NCBI GenBank assembly: GCA_950295325.1
Contig: OX485807.1
Span: 12,489,001-12,553,000, forward strand
DNA length: 64,000 bases
Reading direction: 5' to 3'
DNA from: Polytrichum commune
Taxonomy: Eukaryota > Streptophyta > Polytrichopsida > Polytrichales > Polytrichaceae
This document shows positions 46,471-60,097 of the stretch, piece by piece. The stretch's first letter is position 1; every line of letters begins with the position of its first letter. The notes beneath the pieces are model-generated. The model was given only the letters and a program-made list of their open reading frames with translations. It was not told where the DNA came from and made no database searches. Position numbers and translations under genes: made by a program.

Positions 46471-47603
46471 ATTCAAAATACTTCTTTGGTAAGATGACTT
46501 CACATAAGTGCAAACTCAATTTCATGAAGCTTCCAAGCTAGTTCATGAACCTTCCAACCCATGTCACCGGAGTGTTCTACCAATTTCACAAACCTTTTAA
46601 ATTAGATCATGATTTTTCTAAACCGACTTGACATGTGGCATACCTCAATTTCAAGAGAATGGACCTTTATCTCTAGCAAATTCATGAATCTTCCAAACCA
46701 ATATCATAAATCTTTTTGCACTATGTAGGCCTCGTATTGTCAACTTGTTGACTTCTCGTTTCGCATTCTTTGCCTTCTCATTTCGCATTATCCGATTGTT
46801 GGTAAGAGCCTCCAAACATTGTCTTCGTACTAGATATGACAATAAAATTGATTTGGAAGCGACTATGTGTGGCCACGTACAATAGCAGCCCCTTGATCCA
46901 GTGCTCTAGCAAATGTGAATTTCTCTTATGAGGTTTTGTAATGGTATCATGTCTCAAGGCCTGAAATCAATAGTGTAAGAGGGCCTCTTTTGCACGACAG
47001 CTTGTTTTGTTTTTTTTATGGCTACGCCTTGCATGGAAGTGCATCAAATTTTCCGCATTCTCTTTCTTCGCATGTTCTTATACTCACTTATGTTCGTTTG
47101 CATTTACATTATTGTTACAAACATTACTGCCCTCGTCATTGCATCGCTCTTTGAAGCATACTCGTTTTGTCTAGACTTGCTCTCTTTCATATTGCCTCAT
47201 GTTTCAATTGAAGGGTATGTCTCATGTTGGGTAGGGTTTCGGTTTGTGAGCGATTCATTCTTCAATTGTATTTGTTTCTCGATTGGAAGCAATTTGATTC
47301 ATGTCACCAATGTTGAACTTGGAACCACTAGAGTTTTGACCGATTATGTGCCCTAAAATCTCTGGGGACACTGTCGTAAGCAACAATTCTCTCACTTGGT
47401 TTGGATGCACATATATATATACATGCATGACCTCATGAGTTTGAAACCTTCATGTCATTGCAGAGGGCACAAGGATGAGCTATAAGTGGACTTTTGCTTA
47501 TCATTATAACATTGCTGCTTTCAGAAGGTACAGTAATTAAGGGACAAGATTTTGAAAGTTCTCACAGCATGTACTTAATTAGCACTGATTACTTCAGCTC
47601 CGG
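46471..47603. other. No gene seen
   Basis: A 112-codon plus frame (47018-47356) is hydrophobic and cysteine-containing but matches nothing I know. A TA-rich patch lies at 47410-47425. No repeat is detected before the 214-bp array. Confidence 0.45.
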
Positions 47604-48900
47604 CATTAAATCAGTATTTGACATTTCCATGATATTCCCTCCAAGGACTTCAAAGTTCACGTGCCAAATGCTGGAGTTTACTTCATCTTGCTCGATCCTA
47701 ACTTAAGAGCACGATCACACAAAAGTTGCTACATATCGTGCTCACATTTGTTGAGACCCATTTGCATCCCATGTGGATTCTGGCACATATAAAGGTGAAA
47801 TAGAGAGCTCTCTAGCATTAAATCAGTATTTGACATTTCCACGATATTCCCTTTCCAAGGACTTCAAAGTTCACGTGCCAAATGCTGGAGTTTACTTCAT
47901 CTTGCTCGATCCTAACTTAAGAGCACGATCACACAAAAGTTGCTACATGTCGTGCTCACATTTGTTGAGACCCATTTGCATCCCATGTGGATTTTGGCAC
48001 ATATAAAGGTGAAATAGAGAGCTCTCTAGCATTAAATCAGTATTTGACATTTCCACGATATTCCCTTTCCAAGGACTTCAAAGTTCACGTGCCAAATGGT
48101 GGAGTTTACTTCATCTTGCTCGATCCTAACTTAACAGCACGATCACACAAAAGTTGCTACATGTCGTGCTCACATTTGTTGAGACCCATTTGTATCCCAT
48201 GTGGATTATGGCACATATAAAGGTGAAATAGAGAGCTCTCTAGCATTAAATCAGTATTTGACATTTCCACGATATTCCCTTTCCAAGGACTTCAAAGTTC
48301 ACGTGCCAAATGCTGGAGTTTACTTCATCTTGCTCAATCCTAACTTAAGAGCATGATCACACAAAAGTTGCTACATGTCGTGCTCACATTTGTTGAGACC
48401 CATTTGTATCCCATGTGGATTCTGGCACATATAAAGGTGAAATAGAGAGCTCTCTAGCATTAAATCAATATTTGACATTTTCACAATATTCCCTTTCCAA
48501 GGACTTCAAAGTTCACGTGCCAAATGCTGGAGTTTACTTCATTTTGCTCGATCTTAACTTAAGAGCACGATCACATAAAATTTGCTACGTGTCATGCTCA
48601 CATTTGTTGAGACCCATTTGTATCCCATGTGGAAATTACATTCCAACACATGTAAAGATGAAATAGAGAGCTCTCCAACATTAAATCAATACTTGATATT
48701 TCCACAATATTTCCCCTCCAAGAATTTCAAAGTTCATGTGCCAAATGGTGGAGTTTACTTCATCTTGCTCAATCCCAACTTAAGAGCATGATCACATACA
48801 ATTTGCCACGTGTCATGCTCACACTTGTTGAGACCCATTTGTATCCCATGTGGAAACTACATTTCGACACATGTAAAGATGAAATAGAGAGAGCTTTCTA
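47604..48900. repeat. 214-bp tandem array, about six copies, each with a TATA-like motif
   Basis: The anchor CATTAAATCAGTATTTGACA recurs at 47604, 47816, 48030, 48244, 48458 and (diverged) 48679, giving exact 214-bp steps in the centre and 221 bp at the end. Most units contain ACATATAAAGGTGAAATAG followed by the palindrome TAGAGAGCTCTCTA. Central copies are nearly identical and outer copies are diverged, the usual pattern of unequal exchange. Short in-frame peptides repeat with it but do not look like a gene. Confidence 0.85.
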
Positions 48901-51900
48901 CGGGCATTGTGTTCAATATAGGCACATCCATCTTAGGTATTCTTGCATGTGCCAAAACCCATGAGCATTTACACCCTCATTCTTTTATCCACGTAACTTG
49001 AAGTTGAAGGAATGATTCACTTTTTGCCCAAAAGTGGATCTAATGGACTTGGATGTACGTGACATTCAAGAGAGTTATCAATGAAATCTCAAGGTTTATG
49101 ATCTTTTGAAGTTACACCAAACGGGATATTGTGTGATATGGACATTGATTTCCACTTCATGAACATTCACTTAATTAGTTCCAAAGCGTTGCTTGGATTA
49201 ATTTTGGTGGCATTAGATGCATTGCATTGACATTATTACTTCCTAAAAGCAACAAAGCAACTTCAAGGAACTTGATTGACTCCTAAGCACATTTAGGGAA
49301 CTAATTAATTCCTTCTTTGTTAGAGCATTTGGTGTTGTGCACTTTAAACCCTCATGGAATTAATGCAATGGTCAAGATTGTTGGATGAATATATATACCA
49401 CCACGGCCATACCGAAGCAAGAAAGAAAAAAGAAATGTGAAGCATTGGTGTATTCGCCAACATGAATATGAGCATGTTGCCCTTAGCATGCTCAAAATTC
49501 CTCTTGTTATATATGGTAGGGCATAGTGAAGCACACATTCAGCAACACGTGATTGAGTGAGTTCCCTTGGAAATGGTGTTGATCATCAGACCATGTGGGT
49601 ATACAATAGGCCATTAGAATCTTCACCTTGATAGTGAAAGAATATATTGCGCAGTGGTATGGACAAACTTTGTTTCAAAGTGGTCAGCCATGTGGTCCTA
49701 TTGTGGACACTTTCAACTCCACGTGAATATCGGCCATTAGATCAGATCATAGATTGTCTCATCCAACCATCAATCAAATCACAAAGGTCGTCAATTCAAA
49801 TTTCAAAATATAGAGTTGAGATGCAAAAGTTGTAAAGGTTGAGATGTAAGACTAATATTTTTCCCTTCTCTTCAAGTGATCACATAGACCCTCCCAACTA
49901 TGATAAACATGGAACCAAAAATGGTCAACCCTTCATTATTTGACTAGACTTGAATTCCATCTTGAAGATGGTTTTGATTACATATGAGCTCAACTAATAA
50001 AATGACCTTATGGAGATTTTGATTTCTATTGCATGCTACAAATACGGAATAACCCAATTTTGAGCATTGATTTTAATTGCAAGCTCTATAGGTCAAGGAT
50101 ATTTTTACCAAATTTTCATGTTTAGAGACTATAGTTGAATAACCTTAACATGTCAATTTTTCACCTATGCAACATAATTTATGAAGTTTGTGTAGATTTT
50201 GTCATTAATATTGTCATTTATTATTATGTTCTACTCTACAAGTAATGATAATTGTTCTTGTTTGAACTTTCGTGCTCAAGCTTCTATTAAATAAAACGTA
50301 GGAGGAATACATTATTATATATGAATGGTGCAAGACACGGTTGACCATATGCAATTAGGCTTTGAGCATCTAAGGGCCCGCATACCTTGAAGTTTACACC
50401 CAACCCAACATTTTCAAAGTTTGCATATGGTAGATGGTCTTAAATGGTTACTTTTTCCAACTCATCCACTTCTGCTATGACATGAAACACTTATAGGTAG
50501 CAAATCCAATCGAGGTCATAGCCAATTTCCTCATAATTTTTGGAGGTTGTAATAATGTTTTGTTCATTATTAAAGTGAATGTTCTTGTGCTCATTAAATG
50601 ATCGTATGGGACCCCCCCTCCCCATTATGTTGACTATTGAGCCTAGAATGGTTTTCAATTGTTGAGCATGCACGGTCTAATCTCTTTTACACACATCTCT
50701 TTTTAATCCGTTCATGGAGCCACACCAAACCATATACCACTCAATTATAGGTGTACGATTAAGATTATGAAGCAAGTTAGGCACGTTTACCTTATCCTTC
50801 TAAAGTTCTACTCTCCAATGTCCCACTTATATATTGCATTATCTTAGATGGATAAGTGCAAATTTTTAATTGTTTTTGCAATTATCACACACGTACTTAC
50901 CAAGTGTTCATAATTTGTTGAATCGGTGATTTCAAGTAGTAAGTGGCACTAAATACCATAGATGACGTAGCATTGAAATTTGAAACAATGTGAGCATAAA
51001 TCAAGCTTTCATTATTCACACGAGTTGAGGTTCATTCAGTTATTGATGGACACGCCTAATAGATTCCTAGTTAGCTTTTACTGGTTTCAAACACATAACC
51101 ATTTGGTGTATGAGATGGTTTTCTAGTATCCGGGAAGAGGATGACTATCATGAAGCATAACCCTCACCTTCCTCTGCCCTCAATCTAGGTTAAGTTGCAT
51201 ACATCCTTTATCATAGGGCCTAGAGTAGTTGACGTCCAAATGATCATGTCCAATAATCCCCCTATGCCCTCCTAGCCTCCGGGGGTTACCTTGTCCATAA
51301 TTATGTTCACTTTGAGAAACGTATGACTATAAATGATATTATTTTGCTAATTATTGTAGTATACATGGACTCGACATTATCGTATGTTCAACCTATGTTG
51401 GATGCAATGTTTCGTGTTTTAGATTATTTGTTGACAAAATTCACATGTACTTCAAATGTTTCTTCCATTCTAAAGGTTGCGAATGGAATTTTAGTTTTGT
51501 TATTTGTTGTCGGAAGGAAATGGATTCCCATCGCATTTGAGAGTTAGAAGGTAACTTGTGAATTGAAGGTGACCCATAGTAAATGTTTGGTCATCCTATG
51601 TACTACATTCTTTAGGGTAGTGAGTATCACATTACACTATTTGCAAAGAGTTTAATCTAAGTTATCTACAACTCCATAATGGTCACATCAACTAATTGTC
51701 ACACGTGCCACTATTTGTCAACTTTGTTTAAGAATAGATTAGAGAGTGTGAAGGTGATTGTATCTCGACATTCATGCAGAGTAATAGTTCATATATGGAT
51801 GACTATGACATTGGACTCCATGAGTATGATAATTACCTTGTTATCTTGTTTGTCATGTATTTGGATGTATTATATGGGTTGAGTTTTATTATTTATTTAT

Positions 51901-53879
51901 TTTTAAATTTGTTATAGTGCAATGCTCATGTGGATACATCTCCTATGCATTTGGAGTATACTACATATATGGGCGGCATGGATGTGGCAAACCAAAAGTG
52001 CAAAGTACATGGAGTTCTTGTGCGGATTCACAAGTGAGAAATACCCTTTGACATATTGACATATAATGTAACTAGTGAAAGGTAAAGAACATAGTAAGAA
52101 TTGACACCAAATACCATAAAACAATGTAGTCTAAAGTTATTTAAGTTTATATTATGTTGTACATAATTATAATGAATGATAACCACACCTAATTATGTCA
52201 GCCTTCACAATAAAAATAACAATGCCTATTATTTTTTCCTTAAATAAACATGGTCCAAGAATGAGAACCAAGGGTTGGGAATGCATATACATGTAGTCAA
52301 CACTTTGACTTTTCATATTTTATTTATGTGACGTTGGAAAACTACATGCTTAATGTGTTGAACATTTCTTTCAATTTCCAACGAGATCCAAAAAAAACTT
52401 AAGAGAAATCTAACAAAGTCCTATATACTAAAATTATTATTGTAGATGCTCTTACCACAACAAAATAGAAAAGGCCAAAGATGCACAAACTTCGAGACTG
52501 CTTAATGTTACAAGGCGAGTCTATTTGTCCAAGTGAAATACGTGACAAAGATCCTCTACAACTCTCAGCTTTGTGAGGTGCGACATGCTTAAATCATCAC
52601 ACCCTACCCAAAATCAACACCATGAAATCTTACACTATAAGCACACATTGATTTTGAGAGGGTTCACCACTTTAACACCATGTTCCCGTACTGGGTTTGG
52701 ATGATCATCTACTACCATTGGATTTTTTGAACCCTTGTAACTTTTACACGAGAAATCCAAACAAAATATACTTTATTGCGTTGGAATCCCCGTTTTAATT
52801 GGTAGCCCAAAATGAAAATCAATCTAGAACTTCACGATTAATGGAAATTATCGATACACTTGGTGTTTGAAAAAGCGAAGGATTTGACACCACTCCACCA
52901 AGTATATAGATGTTGTTGAAGTTGTGAAATAGTCAAGACTCTCACGGAGTGGCTCACATGACTCGGTCATTCGTTTTTGTGAAGCCAATCATAGTGGACA
53001 TGACGATGGTCGGTTGTGGAAGTCCGAGTTCCAAAGAGCTCATTACGGGTTCCCTAGAAAGTAGTCCATTCTACATTCACAGGGATTCATTATTTTGACT
53101 TTGAGGTTTTTTTTATGTCTATAGCTGTACTCCTTCTTTTGAGGACCGGGGTGAACGTTCATAACACCTACCGAGGGGAGGAGAGGGAGAAAATTTGATG
53201 ACTATTGTAAAGCTCGTGTAGTTTTATTTTCGATCAAACTAATTTATAGATCGGGGTTTGAGGCCTCGCATTATTAGGTGGGTTTGTATTAGGGTTTGCG
53301 TTTAAGAAACTTGAGGTTTGAAATAATTCTTAGTGGACCATATGTTTGGACTGTAGATTCGATCCAAGTGTGGCGATTGGTTTTTCAAACTAGGAAGAGC
53401 CTCTTTCTTTTTTTAGTGCAGCCCGTCTAGATTAGAGGGGAAATTTATGCCACATCGGAGTTATTCTTAAAGAATAGTAGATGAATTCACGAGTTTAGTT
53501 CCAAGCCATGAGTTTATGAGAATTGACACAAGGTCATCCGAGTTTTCTTAATGCTCAAATTATCAAACACAAAGAATGGTGTCGGGCTATTCAAAACTGG
53601 CCATGAAACTAACTTTCTAGCTCGTCCTACTAGGATGGGTGGGCCAAGCTGGCCTTGCATAGACAAATTTGGGATCTAGGACAACGGGTCTCATGGTGTG
53701 CATACCCTATTTTGGAGTCTAAAATTCTCTCAAAGAACAACAAAACATGTGGTTTTGTCCCTCTTTAACGGACTTTACGGATTAACTCTATTAGCATCAC
53801 TTTCCATTTCTCTTACATTGGACACATGCCCCTAGAATAAACTCCTTGGGCCCAAAATGTCGCTACCCTAAAAGCCCCC
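48901..53879. other. No gene seen; one inverted dispersed repeat
   Basis: The segment about 50480-50770 is an inverted copy of the 37.6-kb dispersed repeat and includes 7 C near 50611. All other frames are short and unrecognised. Nothing else stands out in nearly 5 kb. Confidence 0.5.
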
Positions 53880-53882
53880 TTA

Positions 53883-54737
53883 GGGCCGCTTCCCACACTA
53901 GCCAAGGGTCATGACCATGTAATTACGAGGGTCCTCGACTCTCATCCGAAGGCCATACGAAATGTTTAACTGACACGATCTTGCGGAGTTTTGCGTCAGG
54001 CCTACCTCTTTGGAAGTGGACCTAACGCAAATTCCGCCATACCATGAAACATTTTCCATAGTATGTCATGTAAGAATCCATGTACACTTTTTCATCCATG
54101 ATAACATCTGTGAATCCTTAGGCCTTCACCTTTCTTCCTCATGTGAAGCGAACTTGGATGATCTTGGCCTTTTCGACCAATAAGATATCTTAGAATGCAG
54201 TGGTCACGGGCCTTCAGTCTCGTGTGTGATGTGGCCACTTCACACACAATGTTGAGAGCCCTTGACCGACACACTTCAAGCACTCTCATTGGTGGAAAAG
54301 GTGGAGCCAGTCCAAGTTCGCTTCACACTACTCTTGAAGGACCAACGGAGCATGTGAATGCAAGATGGATGTAAAATCTACATTGACCCCTACATGGCAT
54401 CAAATGGATCAAGTTTCACGGTCACTTCGACCATTTTCAAAAAACCACCTCTTGGAGGTAGGCCTAACACAAAACCGGAAAACCCTGACACTCCAAACGC
54501 TCACAACCGTCGATGTATTCTATTTTTATCATATGTGAGGACCCGCACGACTAAAAATTCATTGAAAAAACATTCGATTGAGGGTGCGGTCACACATGAC
54601 TTCACACTACACTTGAGGGTCCGTGACTACACTACATGATGTTGGAGGTGGTGTTGGGACGGCCTTTGGACACTCTTTTCTTGTGGGCTCTCACAATTTT
54701 CATGGTCACGGCTCTCGGCTCGTGTGTGAAGTGGCCC
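53883..54737. mobile_element. Composite Harbinger-like foldback element with TTA duplication
   Basis: Left end GGGCCGCTTCCCACACTAGC and right complement GGGCCACTTCACACACGAGC are inverted termini, both flanked by TTA (53880-53882 and 54738-54740). The interior is two related half-elements head to head, meeting at a terminus-like palindrome around 54220-54248 (GTGTGTGATGTGGCCACTTC). The right half also matches 42598-43032 in inverse orientation. No transposase is present. Confidence 0.75.
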
Positions 54738-54887
54738 TTAGTACAAGACATTCAGCATTGGACCCTGGAGTACGGAACCAGAGTCGTACTTCCAAACTTA
54801 CAAGAGGGCCTCGAGGAATAACTTAGCCAGCACTTCATGCGCCATTCATGACCTGGTACATGACCAGGCAGCAGGGAATCCGGTGTA

Positions 54888-55803
54888 GAGCCCGGCACCT
54901 TCCAACACGGGCCCTATATATCAACGGTAACAAACACAATTTAACCTCGCTTTGCCAATCGTAAACTTAACACATAATAATGTTTCGGTTTTCACGAGCT
55001 TGGAGATGCAAAACGTTGGCTAGGGGATTAATTCCTCGCCAATGATCCAAACTAAGGGCCCAATGTACGTGGGCGTTTGAGGGCCCTTGACTCGTGGTAT
55101 GCAAATTATGCGATTGGTCGAGGAGTCAGAGATGGACCAATTCATTTCACAGTAGATCACGAGGATATGAGAGATCGAAGGAATAATGTGAAGAGATGAA
55201 AAATCTACATGGGTGATGTTATGAGCCCGGCACCTTCCAACACGGGCCTTATGTATCAACGGTAACAAAAACAAATTAAACTCGCTTTGCCAGTGATCCA
55301 AACTAAGGGCCCAATGTACGTGGGCGTTTGAGGGCCCTTGACTCGTGGTATGCAAATTATGTGAGTGGTTGAGGAGTCAGAGATGGACCAATTCATTTCA
55401 CAGTAGATCACGAGGATATGAGAGATCGAAGGAATGTGAAGAGATGAAAAATCTACATGGGTGATGTTACGAGCCCGGCACCTTCCAACACGGGCCTTAT
55501 GTATCAACGGTAACAAAAACAATTTAAACTCGCTTTGCCAATCGTAAACTTAACACATAATAATGTTTCGGTTTTCACGAGCTTGGAAATGCAAAACGTT
55601 GGCTAGGGGGTTAATTCCTTGCCAGTGATCCAAACTAAGGGCCCAATGTACGCGGGCGTTTGAGGGCCCTTGACTCGTGGTATGCAAATTATGTGATTGG
55701 TTGAGGAGTCAGAGATGGACGAGTCTGTTTTACAGTAGATCACGAGGATATGAGAGATCGAAGGAATGTGAAGAGATGAAAAATCCTACATGGGTGATGT
55801 TAT
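54888..55803. repeat. 335-bp tandem array, three copies, the middle one with an 87-bp deletion
   Basis: Units start GAGCCCGGCACCTTCCAACA at 54888, 55223 and 55471. The outer units are about 335 and 333 bp and the middle one 248 bp. The middle unit lacks the segment between two GCCA words (CTTTGCCA and TCGCCA in the first unit), as expected of a deletion through short homology. Minus-strand frames across it are repetitive by-products. Confidence 0.85.
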
Positions 55804-56892
55804 GGCATCAAGTGGATGATGTGTCAATGGTCTACTAGATTTTGTGTTAGGTCCATGGAAAAAGAGGTGGGTTTGTTGTAAAACTGATGGCTATGGCAAG
55901 CAATTGAATGTCGTTGACTTCTAGAAATATTTGATTTCCATGGTGGGGTCATGGCATACCTATTGTTCTTTATTACCCATGAAATATGATGCGGTCCCTC
56001 AACATGGTGCACTTTCACTTTATAGTTGGATTGAGGGCCCATCAATTGTAAACCCGTATTTCTATTTCCCAGGATACGGTCTTGGATGCTTTCCAAGGGC
56101 CATTAGATTTTAATAGCCACGGCTCTTGATCGGTGTCTTGAGCAACCCTAAGTGCATAAATTTGAGAGAGATAGAGATTATGACATTGCTTCATCTTCAA
56201 GTTATTTGAATTTTATATGTAATCTCAAAAACGAAGGTCACGAGAAATGAAGGGACCTTGAAGAGTCATGCCTCTTTCAAAAGCAAAAACCTTGAGCATA
56301 CATTAAGAAACCACCCCATGGCTATTGTCCCCTAAGGACAAGCCCGTAGGTCCCCACACGATTTACTTGAAAATATTTAATTCAACCGCCTACTCCCACT
56401 ATGATCGGGTGCACCGGAAATAAAGTGTTGGGAAGCTCACCCAATGTATACTTGTGACAATTGCAAAATGTAAAGAGAGAATTACCTTACTAAAGGGTTC
56501 CTCTCTTGTACGTGTAGACAACCACCTTCCATTTCTCAAGCATCGTCCAAGTGTTGCGATGACTAACCTCCTTAGCATCCATCAACTATCTTTCTCAAGC
56601 ATCTAACTACCCTACTAGGAAGTCAAAATTTCCACTCGCTGCATGCCATGTTCGTTCACTCCCACCTACAAATGACACTTCCTTCATGTGTTTCACACGT
56701 TTGAATGAACCAACGATGAAGCCGACACCAAAAATCGATTTCCGTTTTCTCCGCTTCGAGTGCCCCCACTTTAAGAGAAAAACAATTCGAACCTATGTGA
56801 ATTGGAACTTCCACTTAGTGGAGATATACACGCGAGGGGTGGGAGGGAGAAGTCAAGGGTTCGATGTTCCCAAAGGAGAGATATTTGTATAG
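55804..56892. other. No gene seen
   Basis: Holds a possible scrap of the Harbinger-like terminus at about 56110 (GCCACGGCTCTTGATCGGTG). Other frames are short and unrecognised. Confidence 0.45.
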
Positions 56893-56901
56893 ATGCATAT
56901 C

Positions 56902-57161
56902 ATAGAGAGAGAGAGAGAGAGAGAGAGTTATCGCATATGATTGCAGTTCTCATACATCTAACATAAAAGCCACAAAATAATATGCAACTCAAATTTGATA
57001 AATTTAAGTTAATTTGATACTGAAATCAACTTTAGAGACCCCAAATTAGTCTAGTAGAAATCGTTTAAGATGAATTGACAACAAACCTATACGAGATCAA
57101 GTTTTGATGTTTGGATGGATGAGAGATACGCTCGTATGTGATAATATCCTCTTTAATATTC
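56902..57161. mobile_element. Mutator-type MITE with 9-bp target duplication
   Basis: ATGCATATC flanks both sides (56893-56901 and 57162-57170). Inverted termini include GTTATCGCATATGATTGC, CTCATACATC and TAACAT on the left and complement ATTATCACATACGAGCG, CTCATCCATC and AAACAT on the right. A (GA)n run at about 56904-56928 extends the left terminus. A 9-base duplication with longer inverted ends suggests Mutator-like ancestry. Relatives lie at 45015-45478 and about 60098-60358. Confidence 0.72.
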
Positions 57162-57170
57162 ATGCATATC

Positions 57171-60097
57171 GTTCGTTTTTTTAAAGCAAATCGATGTTTG
57201 GGACGCATTCATTGCTAGGCTTTGGGTTCTGTAAAGATATAGCACACATGACCTTATCAAAGCAGCAAATAAGCTCGGTGAAATGTTGGACCTTTCTAAA
57301 CACTTGTGTTCATACATAGCATCATTAACACTTGGGTATAATAACCCTTTTGCCCAAATTGGTAGCCTATGCAACGAGCATATTTAGAGAGAGTAGAAAC
57401 TTGGATAACTTGCTAGACTCGTATTCAATGTGTATGGAATCAATCCACCATTCTTGTTGCAATGGCTTTTGATACTTCCTTTGAGTATGACCCCATAAGG
57501 AGCTCAATAATGTGATGCAAATGTATCTTACCCTTTACGTAAATTGTATAAAGGTGGTCAGAAAAGAAAGAAAGAAAACCAATGTCATGCAATTTGACGT
57601 GAATTTGAGCCCTTTGGCCCTACCTTACTCAAGGGTCCCCTTGGTGCACAAAGGTGGCCATTAGTTAGTGCCTTTCCTTTTACAAATCATTCCACAATAG
57701 TACCCACGTTGTTGTAGCATTTGTGACTAATGTTTTTTTTTGGGAACTTGTTTGAATATCTTATTCGTTGTCAAAGTGAGGTTTCTTTGAGTTACTAACT
57801 AATCGTACGGGTCGCCCTCCCCCTCTTATGTTAGAGCCCATTCATCCATGATAGTTGAGTTTTACATTGACATCACTAGAACCATCACATGGTAGCCTCA
57901 TGGGCCAAACAATGAGGGGAAAAAAAGAGGCAAGGTATAATAAGTATGAGTAAGATAAGGCTTAGTACCTTGAACCCAACACATGACCTAGAATCAACAT
58001 CGTGTACCATTTTCATATGTTAGAAGACCCCATATGTATGATTGAACACATGAATTAATTCTAAGACCATGAATTAATGCACTCATAATCATTTGAGATG
58101 AAACGACAACAAACCTATATGGGGTGAAGTTTTAATGATGGATGAATGACAAATACTACGCTTGTATATGACAATTCCCTCTCTCTGTGATGCAATGGAA
58201 TTGTAAATATTCAATTACTAAGCAAGGTGCATGAATAATACTACATTGTTTATAGTATACGCTAACCCCCCCCCCCCCAATATTAAGCTTGTGGCAAACA
58301 AAGTGCATGTGATATTAAGGACATATACAATGTTAACATGGTTGTGTGATAATAAAGAGTCCATGTAGCATGCGACCTTGTGGAATATGACAAAGTGAAT
58401 ATTACAATAACGACAATGACGACAATGTGATGCATGCCAATGTGTGGTATGAATTATTTTGTGGATTATTTTAATGTCAAAATTTGTGATATATGAGAGG
58501 GAAATGTGACAACAACAAGGGAGATTTAAATTGAGCACATATGTTCCCTAGGGTTTCGAGATATAAGAAAAGGAGTCATATTACATAGGATGACAATATG
58601 AAGGTTAGGATGTATTTAATGTCATTCAATGTTTGGAAGTATACCCTAAACCCTAAACCTTGATGCTAGAATGTTTTTACCATAAATCTCGTTCTTAATA
58701 ACAAAGTATGAATAATATTGTGTAACTCCTCATAGTAAGTGACACTAAGTACCATCACAACGGAGTCCACATGAGAACATGTAATAGTCAATTTAGACAA
58801 TTTATTAGTTGGCCAACAAGTTAGATGTTTACTCACATGATTGTGCCTTGGCAATACCTAATTGTCACCTAATCAACACCTTCCCTTTATGGACATCATG
58901 CCTACACTAATCGTCCCAATAAGTGCATGTTACTATTCAAGCTATGCACTACTATAACTATTTAAGGAGAATGTAATATTTTACCAAGCAAAGTCATTTA
59001 TATTCTATAATGTCCGAACAACCTGTTGAACTTTCGTTAGTAAAAATTGAACTCCCAATAAGACATTACTGCACTGCATAACTCTGAATAGTAACACACA
59101 CTTATTAGGATAATCAACATAATCTTTCCTTCCAAAGGCCTCACCACGAACTTTGTCGTTACAACAATAACTCGACTTATCAACTTTTGTGGCCACAAGA
59201 TTCAACTATGTACTTAAGCAATACATGTAATACAACAAACTCCCCAGTTTTGGCTTGTGGCTAGATCAAAACACAATCCCTCATGTTGAAGTGCGTGTGT
59301 GTATAAATAAGGGCATGATGTTGTGACATGTCACCAAGAAGGCCGTGGGGACAAGCTAATCGTATTGCATTGACCAAGTGATCCACCATGAACCCTTCCA
59401 ACGGGAAGGGTCAATTTGGTAGTTCCTTTACAAAGCCCCAACATTGTTATTTCTGATCAAATTATCACCAAAATTGGGGTAAAAGATCTTGTATTAGTCT
59501 AAGGGTGTTAATTTAGGACGAATCAACAACAAACCTACATGGGAGATGTCACTGCACCCTGGATGTGGGAAGGAAGAAGGCTCTTGGACTCATATAGTAT
59601 TTAGTGTGAAACGAATTGCAATGGTCCATTATCCGGAAGGATATGTTTCTTCCTCCTTTGGGATGGGTGGTCACGTGTCAAGTCGTTGAACTATGTTACA
59701 ATCCTTCTTGAGGCTAGAACTTATTTTGAGATGATTTCATCATAACCCTATACTTTAAGGGGCAAGGTCCTCATCACTCAACATGCATAAACGAGAGGTA
59801 TGCTTGTATGCAACAATCCCCCTTCACCATGAACGATTCTTGATGTTTCCACTAGACGAGCAAGAAGCAAGCATAGTAGGTACACAACTAGGCATGTTTA
59901 TGGAGACTATTCAACAATACAATCATGTAACAACTAAAAAAAACCTCACTTTGACAATGAGTAGGATATTTTCATACGATCTCAAAAATTACAAGAAAAG
60001 TGGCTACGACCACGATTTGGAAGGGAGAAAAGCGTCCATGTAAGACCCACTTATCTTACCTTAAAAAACATGTAAAACTAACTCGGACAACCTCGCA
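57171..60097. other. No gene seen; degraded repeat copies
   Basis: Right-end scraps of the Mutator-type MITE occur at about 58100-58195 and 59720-59825 (GAGAGGTATGCTTGTATGC). The 37.6-kb dispersed repeat recurs inverted at about 57700-57860 and direct at about 59860-60060. Poly-C (13) lies at 58266-58278. Two CCCTAAA units at about 58644-58658 are too few to be telomeric. Confidence 0.5.

Noticed and set aside
47018-47356. 112-codon hydrophobic frame
   Set aside because: Looks membrane-like but has no homologue I recognise and no gene context; not enough to call a gene.
47773-48666. Repeated 77-83-codon frames
   Set aside because: They are the 214-bp tandem unit read in a frame that is open only within single units; 214 is not a multiple of three.
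58644-58658. Telomere-type CCCTAAA units
   Set aside because: Only two units, and a similar short GGTTTAGGGTTTAG near 28095; too short for an interstitial telomere tract.
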